DNA from: JAEUOS01 sp040382235
Lineage (GTDB): Bacteria; Pseudomonadota; Gammaproteobacteria; Burkholderiales; JAEUOS01
DNA length: 64,000 nt
Direction: 5' to 3'
Assembly (NCBI GenBank): GCA_040382235.1
Contig: JBEIFV010000005.1
Location: 1-64,000 of the forward strand
Within the stretch, counting starts at the first letter, position 1. Every line of letters begins with the position of its first letter. This document shows positions 16,691-25,167 of the stretch, in pieces. The translations under genes and the position numbers were made by a program. The notes below the pieces were generated by a model that saw nothing but the letters and a program-made list of their open reading frames with translations, did no database searches and was not told the origin of the DNA.

Positions 16691-16899
16691 GCGGCAAGAA
16701 GTGCACGCTGGCTATCTTCGAGCAGTTGAATCGCCTGCGCGCGACTGACCGACGGGAATTGGTCAAGAAAAAAATCCAGGGTGTCCCCACCTTCGACGTA
16801 GTCGAACAGGGTCTTGATCGGCACTCGCGTGCCGGCGAAGCAGGGGGTGCCACCGAGAATCTCGGGATCAATCCTCACCACCGAAGAAGACAAGGGCAC
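16687..16899 (-). CDS. DUF433 antitoxin
   Basis: A 70-residue protein with the DUF433 pattern (RIDPEILGGTPCFAGTRVPI, followed by a winged-helix FLDQFPSVSRAQAIQLL). It precedes and overlaps the DUF5615 gene by ATGA. It should bind the toxin and its own promoter. Confidence 0.88.
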   Translation of the reverse strand: MPLSSSVVRIDPEILGGTPCFAGTRVPIKTLFDYVEGGDTLDFFLDQFPSVSRAQAIQLLEDSQRALLAA

Positions 16900-17003
16900 G
16901 GCGCGTACCTCGCATGGCTATTTCATTCGTGGTCGATGTTACATGAATCGTTGGCTGGTTCGGCACTTGCGGCGGCTGGCGCGCAGCTTGAGAACAAGCG
17001 TTG

Positions 17004-17429
17004 CTAGGCTCCTTCAAATCGCTTCACACCGGCCTTTCTCGCGGCCTTTAGAAGATCCGCATCCAGCGTCGCCAACGGCAACGCTGCGCGCAGCGCCAGC
17101 TCAAGATAGGCCGCGTCGTAAGCGGAGAGCGCGTAGCGTCGCGCAATGCTGAGCGTCTCTGCAAGAGCGTTTTGGGCGGTAGCCTTGTCGACGGCGATGT
17201 TCAGGCGCCCCAGTGTGGCTACGAATGCCCGGGTTCTCGCTTCAGAAATCAGTCCTTTGCTTTCGGCTTTGGCGGCCACGTTGGCCGCTTCGAGTGGCCA
17301 CAAACAGGGCACCATGGCCTGGTGTGTCTTGAGTGACTCAAGCACCTTGGCGGCATAAGCGATATCTGCGGGGCGGCCGTCATGCAGAAGCCAGCGCATG
17401 GCAACCGAGTTGTCGAGGACGAAGCTCAC
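17004..17429 (-). CDS. vapC: VapC-type PIN-domain toxin
   Basis: A 141-residue PIN protein of the type beginning FVLDNSVAMRWLL. The acidic residues are D6, the E of WPLEAAN, D in YDAAYLELA and D in LDADLLKAA. It overlaps the upstream Phd-like antitoxin by four bases. Predicted RNA-cleaving toxin, intact. Confidence 0.9.
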   Translation of the reverse strand: MSFVLDNSVAMRWLLHDGRPADIAYAAKVLESLKTHQAMVPCLWPLEAANVAAKAESKGLISEARTRAFVATLGRLNIAVDKATAQNALAETLSIARRYALSAYDAAYLELALRAALPLATLDADLLKAARKAGVKRFEGA

Positions 17430-17671
17430 CTGCGACCCTCTTCTATCAGCGCCTTCACGCTGATCCCCTTGGCAGGTCGCGCATCCTGCATCAGTCGCTG
17501 CATCTCCTCGACCGCCGCTACCGCGTTGGATTGCCTGGCGCCCTCCGGTGGAACCAAATCGGCCACCGGTTCGCCGCGCAAGGTGATGGTGTAGCGATTG
17601 CCGGCCTGAATTCCTCGTAAAAGCTCAGGCAACTTGGTCTTGGCCTCGTAGGAACCGATTTCGATGTTCAT
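17426..17671 (-). CDS. Phd/YefM-type antitoxin
   Basis: An 81-residue protein beginning MNIEIGSYEAKTKLPELLRG, with the Phd/YefM dimerisation and DNA-binding fold (ITLRGEPVADLVP) and a flexible C-terminal tail (KGISVKALIEEGRR). It pairs with the PIN toxin that follows. Direct repeats at 17694-17714 lie just upstream of its start. Confidence 0.88.
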   Translation of the reverse strand: MNIEIGSYEAKTKLPELLRGIQAGNRYTITLRGEPVADLVPPEGARQSNAVAAVEEMQRLMQDARPAKGISVKALIEEGRR

Positions 17672-17693
17672 TGCACATGCTCCATTGGATCAA

Positions 17694-17714
17694 TAGACTA
17701 GTCGGTAGACTAGT
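17694..17714. promoter_or_regulatory. Operator repeats of the Phd/VapC module
   Basis: TAGACTAGT occurs twice (17694-17702 and 17706-17714) separated by three bases. Each copy contains the palindrome ACTAGT. The repeats lie 23-43 bases upstream of the antitoxin ATG, a usual position for Phd-type autoregulation. Confidence 0.55.
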
Positions 17715-17846
17715 GGTTATTGTCCCACGGCTTGCGTTTCCGTCAACCGTGACGGTTGCGGAACGTCGCAAGCCCGTGCGCGCGGGTGGCGGGCTTTTCA
17801 GCGGCGCTTCTCGCCAGGCTGACTCACCAGGGAGAAGCGCAATCCA

Positions 17847-17958
17847 AGGATGCAATGAATAAGTCCATAGGTTGAGAAAGCCACGTCCGCAACCGATTGA
17901 ATTCGTGAGAACTTCCGTTCCATAGCCTGCATGCGAGGGACCTATTCAGCGTCTTCCT
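17847..17958. repeat. 112-bp inverted-repeat element, copy 1
   Basis: A 112-base element with imperfect terminal inverted repeats (left AGGATGCAATGAATAAGTCC; right end complements to AGGAAGACGCTGAATAGGTCC) and a conserved interior (GGTTGAGAAAGCC, GATTGAATT, GCATGCGAGGGA). A second copy of identical length lies at 45677-45788. Its right end overlaps the last two bases of the lrp-type gene stop codon. No coding capacity is seen; it resembles a MITE or REP-like element and could act as a transcript end. Confidence 0.75.
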
Positions 17959-18433
17959 AAAGCGGAATCGCCAAGCCCACCCGCAAGCCCTCGATCACCA
18001 CATTGGACTGAAAACGCAGCATCGCGGGCGATGCCAGCAGCAGGGTCTTGGACCAGTTGTCATAGTCCTGCATATCCTGCACCACCACCACCAGCATGAG
18101 ATCTACTTCGCCGGTCACATAGTAGGCCTGCTGGGTGCGCGGGTCGGCCAGCAGCTTGCGTTGCAGGGCATCGACCCCGGCCTTCTGTCCGAAATCCACC
18201 TTCACACCGACGATGAAGGTCATGCGCTTGCCAACGGCGTTGGTGTTGACGATGGCGACTTCACGTTCGATCGCGCCGCTGGCACGCAGTCGCTTGATGC
18301 GCCGCTGGACGGAAGAAGCGGAAAGGCCGATCTTCGAACCGAGGTTCTCGGCGGTGACCGCGGTGTCGTGCTGCAGTAGGGCGAGCAGGCGGCGATCAAG
18401 ATCGTCAAGGGCAACAGCGCGTGTTTTGTTCAT
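17957..18433 (-). CDS. Lrp/AsnC-family transcriptional regulator
   Basis: A 158-residue protein: N-terminal winged helix-turn-helix (LDDLDRRLLALLQHD, GLSASSVQRRIKRLRASG) and a C-terminal RAM effector domain (VDFGQKAGVDALQRKL, VTGEVDLMLVVVVQDM). It is divergent from the aminotransferase at 18540, with an inverted repeat between them, so it most likely controls that gene in response to an amino acid. Confidence 0.92.
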   Translation of the reverse strand: MNKTRAVALDDLDRRLLALLQHDTAVTAENLGSKIGLSASSVQRRIKRLRASGAIEREVAIVNTNAVGKRMTFIVGVKVDFGQKAGVDALQRKLLADPRTQQAYYVTGEVDLMLVVVVQDMQDYDNWSKTLLLASPAMLRFQSNVVIEGLRVGLAIPL

Positions 18434-18455
18434 GATTAGATCATTTTATGCGGGA

Positions 18456-18477
18456 TTACCGCATGATTATGCGGTAA
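18456..18477. promoter_or_regulatory. Inverted repeat in the lrp-aminotransferase intergenic region
   Basis: TTACCGCAT-GATT-ATGCGGTAA has two perfect nine-base arms; a further half-site, TTATGCGG, lies just upstream at 18446. It is 23-44 bases from the regulator start and 63 bases before the aminotransferase, a likely Lrp-type site for both promoters. Confidence 0.6.
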
Positions 18478-18539
18478 ATCTCCGCCCAAGAGCGTGCCCG
18501 GACCATAATATTGAGGCTCTTCAACCGGGAGGATTCACC

Positions 18540-19868
18540 ATGGACATGACCGACCTGCAGCAGGACCTTGCATCGTTCTGGATGCCGTACACCGCCAACC
18601 GCCAGTTCAAGCAGGCGCCGCGCCTGCTGTCCGAAGCGAAGGGCATGTTCTACAAGACCCCGGACGGGCGCGAAGTGCTCGACGGTTGCGCCGGCCTCTG
18701 GTGCGTGGCCGCCGGGCATTGCCGCGAGGAGATTGTGAAGGCGGTGCAGGAGCAGGTGGCGCGCCTGGACTTCGCGCCTTCGTTCCAGATGGGTCATCCG
18801 CTGGCCTTCGAGACCGCCAGTCGCTTGGCCGCCATCACCCCCCCTGGCCTGAACCGGATTTTCTTCACCAATTCGGGCTCCGAGTCGGCCGACACCGCGC
18901 TCAAGATCGCGATCGCCTACCACCGCGCGCGTGGCGATGCGGGCCGCACCCGATTCATCGGCCGCGAACGCAGCTATCACGGCGTGAATTTCGGCGGCAT
19001 GAGCGTGGGCGGCATTCCCGGCAACCGCAAGACCTTCGGCAACGTCATGCTGCCGGGTGTGGATCACATGCCGCATACGCATGATTTGAAGCGCAACGCG
19101 TTTAGCAAGGGCCAGCCGGCGCATGGTGCTGAAATTGCCGACGAACTCGAGCGCCTGGTGGCCTTGCATGATGCCTCGAACATCGCCGCGGTGATGATCG
19201 AGCCGATGGCCGGCTCCACCGGTGTGCTGCTGCCGCCCAAGGGCTACCTGGAGCGCCTGCGTTCGATCTGCGACAAGCACGGCATCCTCCTGATATTCGA
19301 CGAGGTCATCACCGGCTTCGGCCGCCTCGGCGGCGCGTTCGCGTATGACGCCTTCGGTGTCAAGCCCGACATCATGACCATGGCCAAGGCGATCAACAAC
19401 GCCACCATCCCGATGGGCGCGGTGGCGATCAAGCAGGAAGTGCATGACGCGATCATCAATGCCTCGCCCGAAGGCGGCATGGAATTCATGCACGGCTACA
19501 CCTACTCGGCGCATCCGGTGGCCTGCGCGGCGGCCAATGCCACCCTGGCCCTGTACGAGCGCGACCAGTTGTTCCAGCGTGCCGCCAGCATGGCGCCGAA
19601 ATTCGAGGCGGCCGCACATGCCTTGAAGGGTGCGAAGAACGTCATCGACATCCGCAACTTCGGGCTGGTTGCGGCAATCGAAATGGCGCCGCGCGAGGGC
19701 CAGGTCGGCAAGCGCGGCTACGAGGCCCTGGTCAAGTGTTTCGGCAAGGGCCTTTTGATCCGCACCACCGGCGACATCATCGCCGTTTCGCCGCCGCTGA
19801 TCGTCGAGGATGCGCAGATCGACCGCATCTTCTCGACCATCGGTGAGGTGCTGGCAAGCATCGACTGA
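18540..19868 (+). CDS. Omega-amino acid (beta-alanine):pyruvate aminotransferase
   Basis: A 442-residue class III PLP aminotransferase starting at ATG 18540 after a GGGAGG ribosome-binding site. The start DLASFWMPYTANRQFK and CAGLWCVAAGHC are typical of beta-alanine-pyruvate transaminases. Further motifs are NSGSESADTALKIA, LLIFDEVITGFGR and the PLP-lysine region TMAKAINNATIPMGAV. It would transfer amino groups from beta-alanine or other omega-amines to pyruvate. A terminator follows at 19896. Confidence 0.92.
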   Translation: MDMTDLQQDLASFWMPYTANRQFKQAPRLLSEAKGMFYKTPDGREVLDGCAGLWCVAAGHCREEIVKAVQEQVARLDFAPSFQMGHPLAFETASRLAAITPPGLNRIFFTNSGSESADTALKIAIAYHRARGDAGRTRFIGRERSYHGVNFGGMSVGGIPGNRKTFGNVMLPGVDHMPHTHDLKRNAFSKGQPAHGAEIADELERLVALHDASNIAAVMIEPMAGSTGVLLPPKGYLERLRSICDKHGILLIFDEVITGFGRLGGAFAYDAFGVKPDIMTMAKAINNATIPMGAVAIKQEVHDAIINASPEGGMEFMHGYTYSAHPVACAAANATLALYERDQLFQRAASMAPKFEAAAHALKGAKNVIDIRNFGLVAAIEMAPREGQVGKRGYEALVKCFGKGLLIRTTGDIIAVSPPLIVEDAQIDRIFSTIGEVLASID

Positions 19869-19895
19869 TTGTTTCATCGCAGTAAAATCGGCAGC

Positions 19896-19925
19896 GGGGC
19901 GCTCTTGCAGCGCCCCGTTTCTTTT
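19896..19925 (+). terminator. Rho-independent terminator after the aminotransferase
   Basis: GGGGCGCT-CTTGC-AGCGCCCC forms a perfect eight-base-pair stem followed by GTTTCTTTT. It lies between the aminotransferase stop and the exporter start. Confidence 0.8.
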
Positions 19926-19941
19926 GTGCCGGCCATCTCTC

Positions 19942-20844
19942 TTGTCACCCATCCAAAGAAGACAATTCGCCACCATCCTGCTGCTGGTCACGCCCGCCCT
20001 GTGGGGCGTGAATTATCTGGTGGCGCGACTGGCGGTGGATGTGGTCGCGCCGCATGCCCTGGCGCTCGGGCGCTGGTTCCTGGCCGGGTTGGTCATGCTG
20101 TTGCTGGCGCGGCGCGAGGTGCTCGAGAAGCGTGCGGCGATCGCGCGTGAGTGGAAGCAGCTGCTGGTGTTTGGCTTGCTCGGCATGTGGATCTGCGGCG
20201 CCTTTGTCTATATCGGCGCGTACACCACCTCGGCCACCAACATCGGGCTCCTTTACGCGATCTCACCCGTTTTGATCGCGCTGTTTTCAACCCTGTATCT
20301 GAAGGAGCGCATGGCGCTGTCGCAAGCCGCCGGCGTCGGGCTCGCGCTGGCCGGTGTGCTGCATGTGGTGCTCAAGGGGCATTGGCTCAGTCTCGCGACA
20401 CTGCAATTCTCGGTGGGCGACCTGTGGATTCTCGCAGGCGCCCTGTCGTGGACCACCTATGCGCTGCTGCTCAAGGCCTGGCCATCCGCGTTCAGTCCGG
20501 CGGCACGCCTCGCACTGAGCTCGATGGCGGGTGTGCTCGTGCTGATTCCATTTACGATCGTCGAGGCGCTGTGGTTCATGCCGACCGCCTTCAGCTGGCC
20601 GGGCCTGGCTTATACGCTGGCCGTCGCGCTGTTCCCCGGCATCGGCGCCTATCTTGCCTACGACTTCATGCAGCGCGAACTGGGTGCGGCGCGGGTCGGC
20701 GTGGTGCTCTATCTGGGCCCGCTGTATTCGGCGGGCCTGGCCTGGGCTGTGCTTGGCGAGGCGGTCCGGCCATTCCATTTTTTTGGCGCCGCCCTGATCC
20801 TGCCCGGCATCTATCTGGCGACGCGGGCGCTAGCGCGTTCCTGA
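19942..20844 (+). CDS. EamA/DMT-superfamily inner-membrane transporter
   Basis: About 300 residues with ten predicted membrane segments in two EamA repeats (FATILLLVTPALWGVNYLVARLA... and ...SVGDLWILAGALSWTTYALLL). No ATG fits; TTG at 19942 is proposed because the open frame further upstream would run through the terminator. DMT proteins export amino acids or metabolites, and the neighbouring aminotransferase and MlrC-like gene suit an amino-compound substrate. The exact start is uncertain. Confidence 0.82.
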   Translation: MSPIQRRQFATILLLVTPALWGVNYLVARLAVDVVAPHALALGRWFLAGLVMLLLARREVLEKRAAIAREWKQLLVFGLLGMWICGAFVYIGAYTTSATNIGLLYAISPVLIALFSTLYLKERMALSQAAGVGLALAGVLHVVLKGHWLSLATLQFSVGDLWILAGALSWTTYALLLKAWPSAFSPAARLALSSMAGVLVLIPFTIVEALWFMPTAFSWPGLAYTLAVALFPGIGAYLAYDFMQRELGAARVGVVLYLGPLYSAGLAWAVLGEAVRPFHFFGAALILPGIYLATRALARS

Positions 20845-20881
20845 CATAATCCGTCGCGTCTGCAACGATTTTAAGGATTCC

Positions 20882-22399
20882 ATGCGCGTCGTCATCGCCC
20901 GCATGCAGCACGAAACCAACAGCTTTTCGCCGGTACCGACGCCGCTTGTGGCCTTTGGTACAGGCAACGGCGTGGGCCCGTATTACGGCAGCGAAGCAGC
21001 CGCCGTCATGCGCGATGCGCGGGTCGCGATGGGGGCTTTTCTCAAGTTGGCGACCGATCGTGGCTGCGAGATCGTCACCCCCTTGGCCGCCATGGCTTAC
21101 CCGAGCGCCCCGGTCGAGGCCGCAGCCTATACCCGCATGTGCGACACCATCTGTGCGGCGATCGAAGCCGGTTGCGACGCCATCCTCCTAGACCTGCACG
21201 GCGCGATGGTGGCCGAAAACAGCGATGACGGCGAGGGCGATTTGCTCGAACGCATTCGCGCCATCGCACCGCGCACTCCGCTGGCGGTGGCGCTCGACCT
21301 GCACGCCAACGTGAGCCGCAAGATCGTCGACAACGCCGACATCATCGTCGGCTTCAAGACCTATCCGCATATCGACATGTACGAGACCGGCGCACACGCC
21401 GGGCGCCTGCTGTTCGACATGCAGGACGGCAAGATCAAGCCGGTGATGGCCTACGCGCATGCGCGCGTGCTGGCGCAAACCCTCGAGATGAACACCAACC
21501 TGGGCGCGATGCGCCAGGCAATCGATGGTGCGAAGTGGCGTGAGCGCGATGCCGGCATTCTGGCCTGCAGCGTGTTCGGTGGCTTTCCTCAGGCCGACAC
21601 GGCGGACGCCGGCATGAGCGTGGTGGTGGTGGCCGATGCCAAACGCCAAGGCGCCGCGGCGCTGGCGCAGCGTACTGCCCGGTGGGGCACGGACTTCCTG
21701 TGGTCGCGCCGCGCCGAGTTCATTTTTCAGCAGGAGGCACTGGCGCTCTCGATTGAGCGCGCGCGCAAGGCGGCCGACAAGGCCAATGGCAAACCAGTGA
21801 TCCTGATGGATCATGGCGACAACGTGATGTCGGGCGGTACCTGCGACACCGTCGATGTGCTGCGCGCCGCGCTCGACGCCGGCTTTGAAGGCATCGTGGT
21901 CGGCCCGACCTGCGACCCGCAGGCGGTGGCGCAGATGGTCGCAGCCGGCGTCGGTGCGCAGCTCACGCTGGCGGTGGGCAACAAGACGCCGATGCCCAAA
22001 GTCGGTGTGTCCGCGCCCGAGCCGCTCATGCTCACCGGGACTGTGCGCATGATCAGCGACGGCGAGTATGTGGTCAGGGGCCCGATCTTCACCGGCGACC
22101 GCATGTTCATGGGCACTACTGCTGTGCTCGATACCGGCGCGGCGCAGATCGTTGTGACCTCGCAGCCGCAGGAGCCGCTCGATCTCGGCTGTTTCGAGGT
22201 GCTTGGCATCGATCCGCGTGCAGCGCGTTTCCTGGTGCTCAAATCACGCATGTATTTCCGCCCGGTGTTCGAACCCATGGCCGCCGCCGTGGTGCCGTGC
22301 GCGAGCGTCGGTGTGACCAGTTCGGACAACGCGATTTTTGGTTTCGAGAAAGTGCGGCGACCGATCTACCCGCTGGATCGCGGCATGCGCAAAAAGTAG
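20882..22399 (+). CDS. M81 metallopeptidase, MlrC-like
   Basis: A 505-residue protein. The N-terminal DUF1485-type domain starts MRVVIARMQHETNSFSP and holds the metal ligands D and H of LDLHANVS and H of TYPHIDMYETG. The C-terminal MlrC domain contains MDHGDNVMSGGTCDT and DLGCFEVLGIDPRAARFLVLKS. MlrC was described as the last peptidase of microcystin degradation, but most homologues probably act on other small peptides or amides. It is followed 44 bases later by the liv operon, which may import its substrate. A second, diverged copy lies at 54861-56354. Confidence 0.88.
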   Translation: MRVVIARMQHETNSFSPVPTPLVAFGTGNGVGPYYGSEAAAVMRDARVAMGAFLKLATDRGCEIVTPLAAMAYPSAPVEAAAYTRMCDTICAAIEAGCDAILLDLHGAMVAENSDDGEGDLLERIRAIAPRTPLAVALDLHANVSRKIVDNADIIVGFKTYPHIDMYETGAHAGRLLFDMQDGKIKPVMAYAHARVLAQTLEMNTNLGAMRQAIDGAKWRERDAGILACSVFGGFPQADTADAGMSVVVVADAKRQGAAALAQRTARWGTDFLWSRRAEFIFQQEALALSIERARKAADKANGKPVILMDHGDNVMSGGTCDTVDVLRAALDAGFEGIVVGPTCDPQAVAQMVAAGVGAQLTLAVGNKTPMPKVGVSAPEPLMLTGTVRMISDGEYVVRGPIFTGDRMFMGTTAVLDTGAAQIVVTSQPQEPLDLGCFEVLGIDPRAARFLVLKSRMYFRPVFEPMAAAVVPCASVGVTSSDNAIFGFEKVRRPIYPLDRGMRKK

Positions 22400-22443
22400 G
22401 CGATTGCCCCCCGCCACACAAACTGCACCGAATTCCCGGAGAC

Positions 22444-23337
22444 ATGTCCACCATGGACGCGCAACTCGTCCAACTGCTGCAGCTTGCGATCAACGGCATC
22501 TCCGTTGGCGCCATCTATGCGCTGGTGGCGCTGGGCCTGACGCTCACCTACAAGGCCACTGAAGTCCTCAACTTCGCCCATGGCGACCTGTTGATGCTGG
22601 CCAGTTTTATTGCCTGGGGCCTGATCACCGGGCTCACCTGGCCGTTCTGGGTGGCGCTGCCGGCCACCATCGCGCTGGTGGCGGTGGCGACCTACCTGCT
22701 CGAACGCGGCGTGATGCGGCGCATTGCCGGTCAGCCGCAGTTCGCCGGCGTCATGCTGACCATCGGCCTGGCCTTCATGATCCGTGGCGCGGTGAGCATG
22801 GGTTTCGGGCCCGAATCGCGCAAGTTCGAAACCCCGTTTTCCGGCCACACCACGCATTTCGGCCCGCTGGTGATCGCCGACCTGAATCTTGCCATCATCG
22901 GCGCGGTGCTGGCGGTGACGGTGGCCTTGTTCATCTTTTTGGCGCGTACCTCGCTCGGGGTGGCGATCCAGGCCGCCTCGCAGGATCAGCTTGCCGCCTA
23001 TTTGTCGGGCATTCGCGTCAAGCGCGTCAATTCCCTGGTGTGGGGTCTGGCCGGCGCGCTGGCGGCACTCGCCGGCATGCTGCTGGCACCGATCACCCTG
23101 GTCGACATCAGCCTGTGGTTCGTGCTCCTGAAGAGCCTGGCCGCGCTGGTGCTGGGCGGCTTCGGCAGTGCGCCTGGCGCGATCGTCGGCGGGCTTCTGA
23201 TCGGTTTGATCGAATCCTTCGCCGGGGTCTATGCGCCGGGCAGCATCAAGGATGTGGTGGCCTACATCGTGCTGATCGTGGTGTTGGTGGTGTGGCCGCG
23301 CGGCCTCCTGGGTGAAGCGCACGGCAAGCGGGTATGA
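22444..23337 (+). CDS. livH: Branched-chain amino acid-type ABC permease LivH
   Basis: A 297-residue inner-membrane permease with the LivH pattern (INGISVGAIYALVALGLTLTY, EVLNFAHGDLLML, VGGLLIGLIESFAG). ATG 22444 is used. It is the first gene of a liv operon whose next gene overlaps by four bases. Liv systems in Burkholderiales often carry aromatic or fatty acids rather than leucine; the acyl-CoA synthetase in this operon supports such a substrate. Confidence 0.92.
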   Translation: MSTMDAQLVQLLQLAINGISVGAIYALVALGLTLTYKATEVLNFAHGDLLMLASFIAWGLITGLTWPFWVALPATIALVAVATYLLERGVMRRIAGQPQFAGVMLTIGLAFMIRGAVSMGFGPESRKFETPFSGHTTHFGPLVIADLNLAIIGAVLAVTVALFIFLARTSLGVAIQAASQDQLAAYLSGIRVKRVNSLVWGLAGALAALAGMLLAPITLVDISLWFVLLKSLAALVLGGFGSAPGAIVGGLLIGLIESFAGVYAPGSIKDVVAYIVLIVVLVVWPRGLLGEAHGKRV

Positions 23338-24410
23338 GGTTCGCCTATGACACCAGCTATCGCGACAGCCGGCGCCTGTTGCGCTGGCGCGCCGACCGCG
23401 CCGCCTATGCCGTGCTGGTCCTGCTGCTGCTGACCGCACCGTTCGCGCTGCCGGTGTTCTACCTGGGCGAACTCACTTACCGGTTCATCTTCGCCCTGGC
23501 CAGCCTGGGCCTGATGGTGCTGACCGGCTACACCGGCCAGGTCTCGCTCGGGCATGCGGCCTTCATCGCCATCGGCGCCTATGCCGAGGCGCTGCTGCTG
23601 GCGCGCGGCTGGCCCTTGCCGGCGTCGCTCGCGACCGCCAGCCTTCTGGCCGGTGCGGCCGGGGTCGCCATCGGCATGCCGGCGATTCGCGTCTCCGGCC
23701 TGTACCTGGCGATGGTCACGCTGGCGTTCGCCATCCTGGTCGAACATACCCTCGGCCACTGGTCCACACTCACCGGCGGCTTTACCGGCATGGCCGTGCC
23801 CGACGCCAAACTGTTCGGCATTTCGCTGGCCACGCCGGTCGGCTTCTACTTCCTCTGCCTGGCCGTGCTGGTGATGGTGTTGCTCGCGCTCATCAACTTG
23901 ATGCGCGCCCATCTTGGGCGCGCATTCGTCGGCGTGCGCGACAGCGAAGCGGCGGCTTGGGGCCTGGGTATTCATGTGCCGCGCGTCAAGGTGCAGGCCT
24001 TCGCATTGTCGGCGGCGATCACCGGGCTGGCCGGTGCCCTGCTGGCGCACCAGACCAAGTACCTCACACCCGACGGCTTCGGCCTGATGCTTTCGATGCA
24101 GCTGGTGTTGGCGGTGGTGATCGGCGGCCTGGGCAGCCTGCGCGGCGCGATTCTCGGTGCGCTCCTGATCGGGCTGTTGCCGTCCTTCATCTCGCATCTC
24201 AAGCCCATCCTGCCGGACCGCATCGCCAAACAGTTCGGTCTGGAAATCTTCGTCTATGGCGCGGTGCTGGTGGGTTTCGTGCTGTTCGAGCCGCTGGGCC
24301 TTGCCGGTCGCTGGCAAAAACTGCGTGCCTTCTTCGAGAGCTTCCCGCTGTATCGGCGCGACACCTTTCGGCGCGCCAAGACCTACATGCGCTCGGAGCG
24401 GCACCGGTGA
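23334..24410 (+). CDS. livM: Branched-chain amino acid-type ABC permease LivM
   Basis: A 358-residue permease: SLGLMVLTGYTGQVSLGHAA and VIGGLGSLRGAILGALLIGL are LivM signatures. It overlaps livH at its start (ATGA) and the ATPase gene at its stop (GTGA). A C-terminal basic cytoplasmic tail extends beyond the last membrane helix. Confidence 0.92.
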   Translation: MRFAYDTSYRDSRRLLRWRADRAAYAVLVLLLLTAPFALPVFYLGELTYRFIFALASLGLMVLTGYTGQVSLGHAAFIAIGAYAEALLLARGWPLPASLATASLLAGAAGVAIGMPAIRVSGLYLAMVTLAFAILVEHTLGHWSTLTGGFTGMAVPDAKLFGISLATPVGFYFLCLAVLVMVLLALINLMRAHLGRAFVGVRDSEAAAWGLGIHVPRVKVQAFALSAAITGLAGALLAHQTKYLTPDGFGLMLSMQLVLAVVIGGLGSLRGAILGALLIGLLPSFISHLKPILPDRIAKQFGLEIFVYGAVLVGFVLFEPLGLAGRWQKLRAFFESFPLYRRDTFRRAKTYMRSERHR

Positions 24411-25165
24411 GCTTTTTCGAAGTGCGCGACCTGGCGCTGGCCTTCGGTGGCGTGAAAGCACTCGACGGTGTCAGTTTCACAGTCGAGGCCGGCGAAGTAT
24501 TCGCCATCATCGGCCCCAATGGCGCCGGCAAGACCACGGTGCTCAACGTGGTGACGCGCGTGTTTACCGCCCACGCAGGGCAGGTCATGCTCGGCGGCGT
24601 CGACCTGACCCATGTACCGCGTCAGCAGGTGGCGCAGATGGGGGTGGCACGCACCTTCCAGAATATCGAGTTGTTCGAAGGCGCCACCGTGCTCGACAAC
24701 CTGTTGCTGGGGCGGCATCGTTTCGAGCACGGTGGATTCGCAAGCCAGATGTTCAATAGCCGCGCCGCCCGTGCACATGAAGACCGGTCGCGGGCGCAGG
24801 TCGAGGCCCTGATCGAGTTTCTCGACCTCGCGCCCCACCGCAACCAGCGCGTGGCCGGCCTGCCGTATGGCGTACGCAAAGTGGTCGAACTGGGGCGCGC
24901 GCTGGCCACCGAGCCCAGGCTCTTGTTGCTGGACGAGCCGGCGTCGGGCCTGAACCCGGAAGAAACGCGCGAGCTGGCATTCTGGATCGACGACATCCGT
25001 CATGAACTGGGTGTCACGGTGGTGATGATCGAGCACGACATGTCGCTGGTGTCGGAGGTCGCCGATCGGGTGCTGGCAATGAACCTCGGGCGTCCTCTGG
25101 CTGCCGGCACACCGGCCGAAGTGCAGGCGCATCCCGACGTGATCGCGGCCTACCTGGGGGCGTGA
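24407..25165 (+). CDS. livG: ABC ATPase LivG
   Basis: A 252-residue ATPase starting at GTG 24407, overlapping the livM stop. Walker A is GPNGAGKT, the Q-loop region is ARTFQNIELFEG, the signature is LPYGVRK (degenerate, as usual in LivG), and Walker B is LLLLDEPASGLN. The C-terminal VIAAYLGA is the standard LivG end. Confidence 0.92.
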   Translation: MSFFEVRDLALAFGGVKALDGVSFTVEAGEVFAIIGPNGAGKTTVLNVVTRVFTAHAGQVMLGGVDLTHVPRQQVAQMGVARTFQNIELFEGATVLDNLLLGRHRFEHGGFASQMFNSRAARAHEDRSRAQVEALIEFLDLAPHRNQRVAGLPYGVRKVVELGRALATEPRLLLLDEPASGLNPEETRELAFWIDDIRHELGVTVVMIEHDMSLVSEVADRVLAMNLGRPLAAGTPAEVQAHPDVIAAYLGA

Positions 25166-25167
25166 AG

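Noticed and set aside
18456..19991. A 511-codon open frame antisense to the aminotransferase
   Set aside because: It lies wholly opposite a well-conserved gene, is His/Arg/Gly-rich and has no family pattern; it is a by-product of high-GC codon use.
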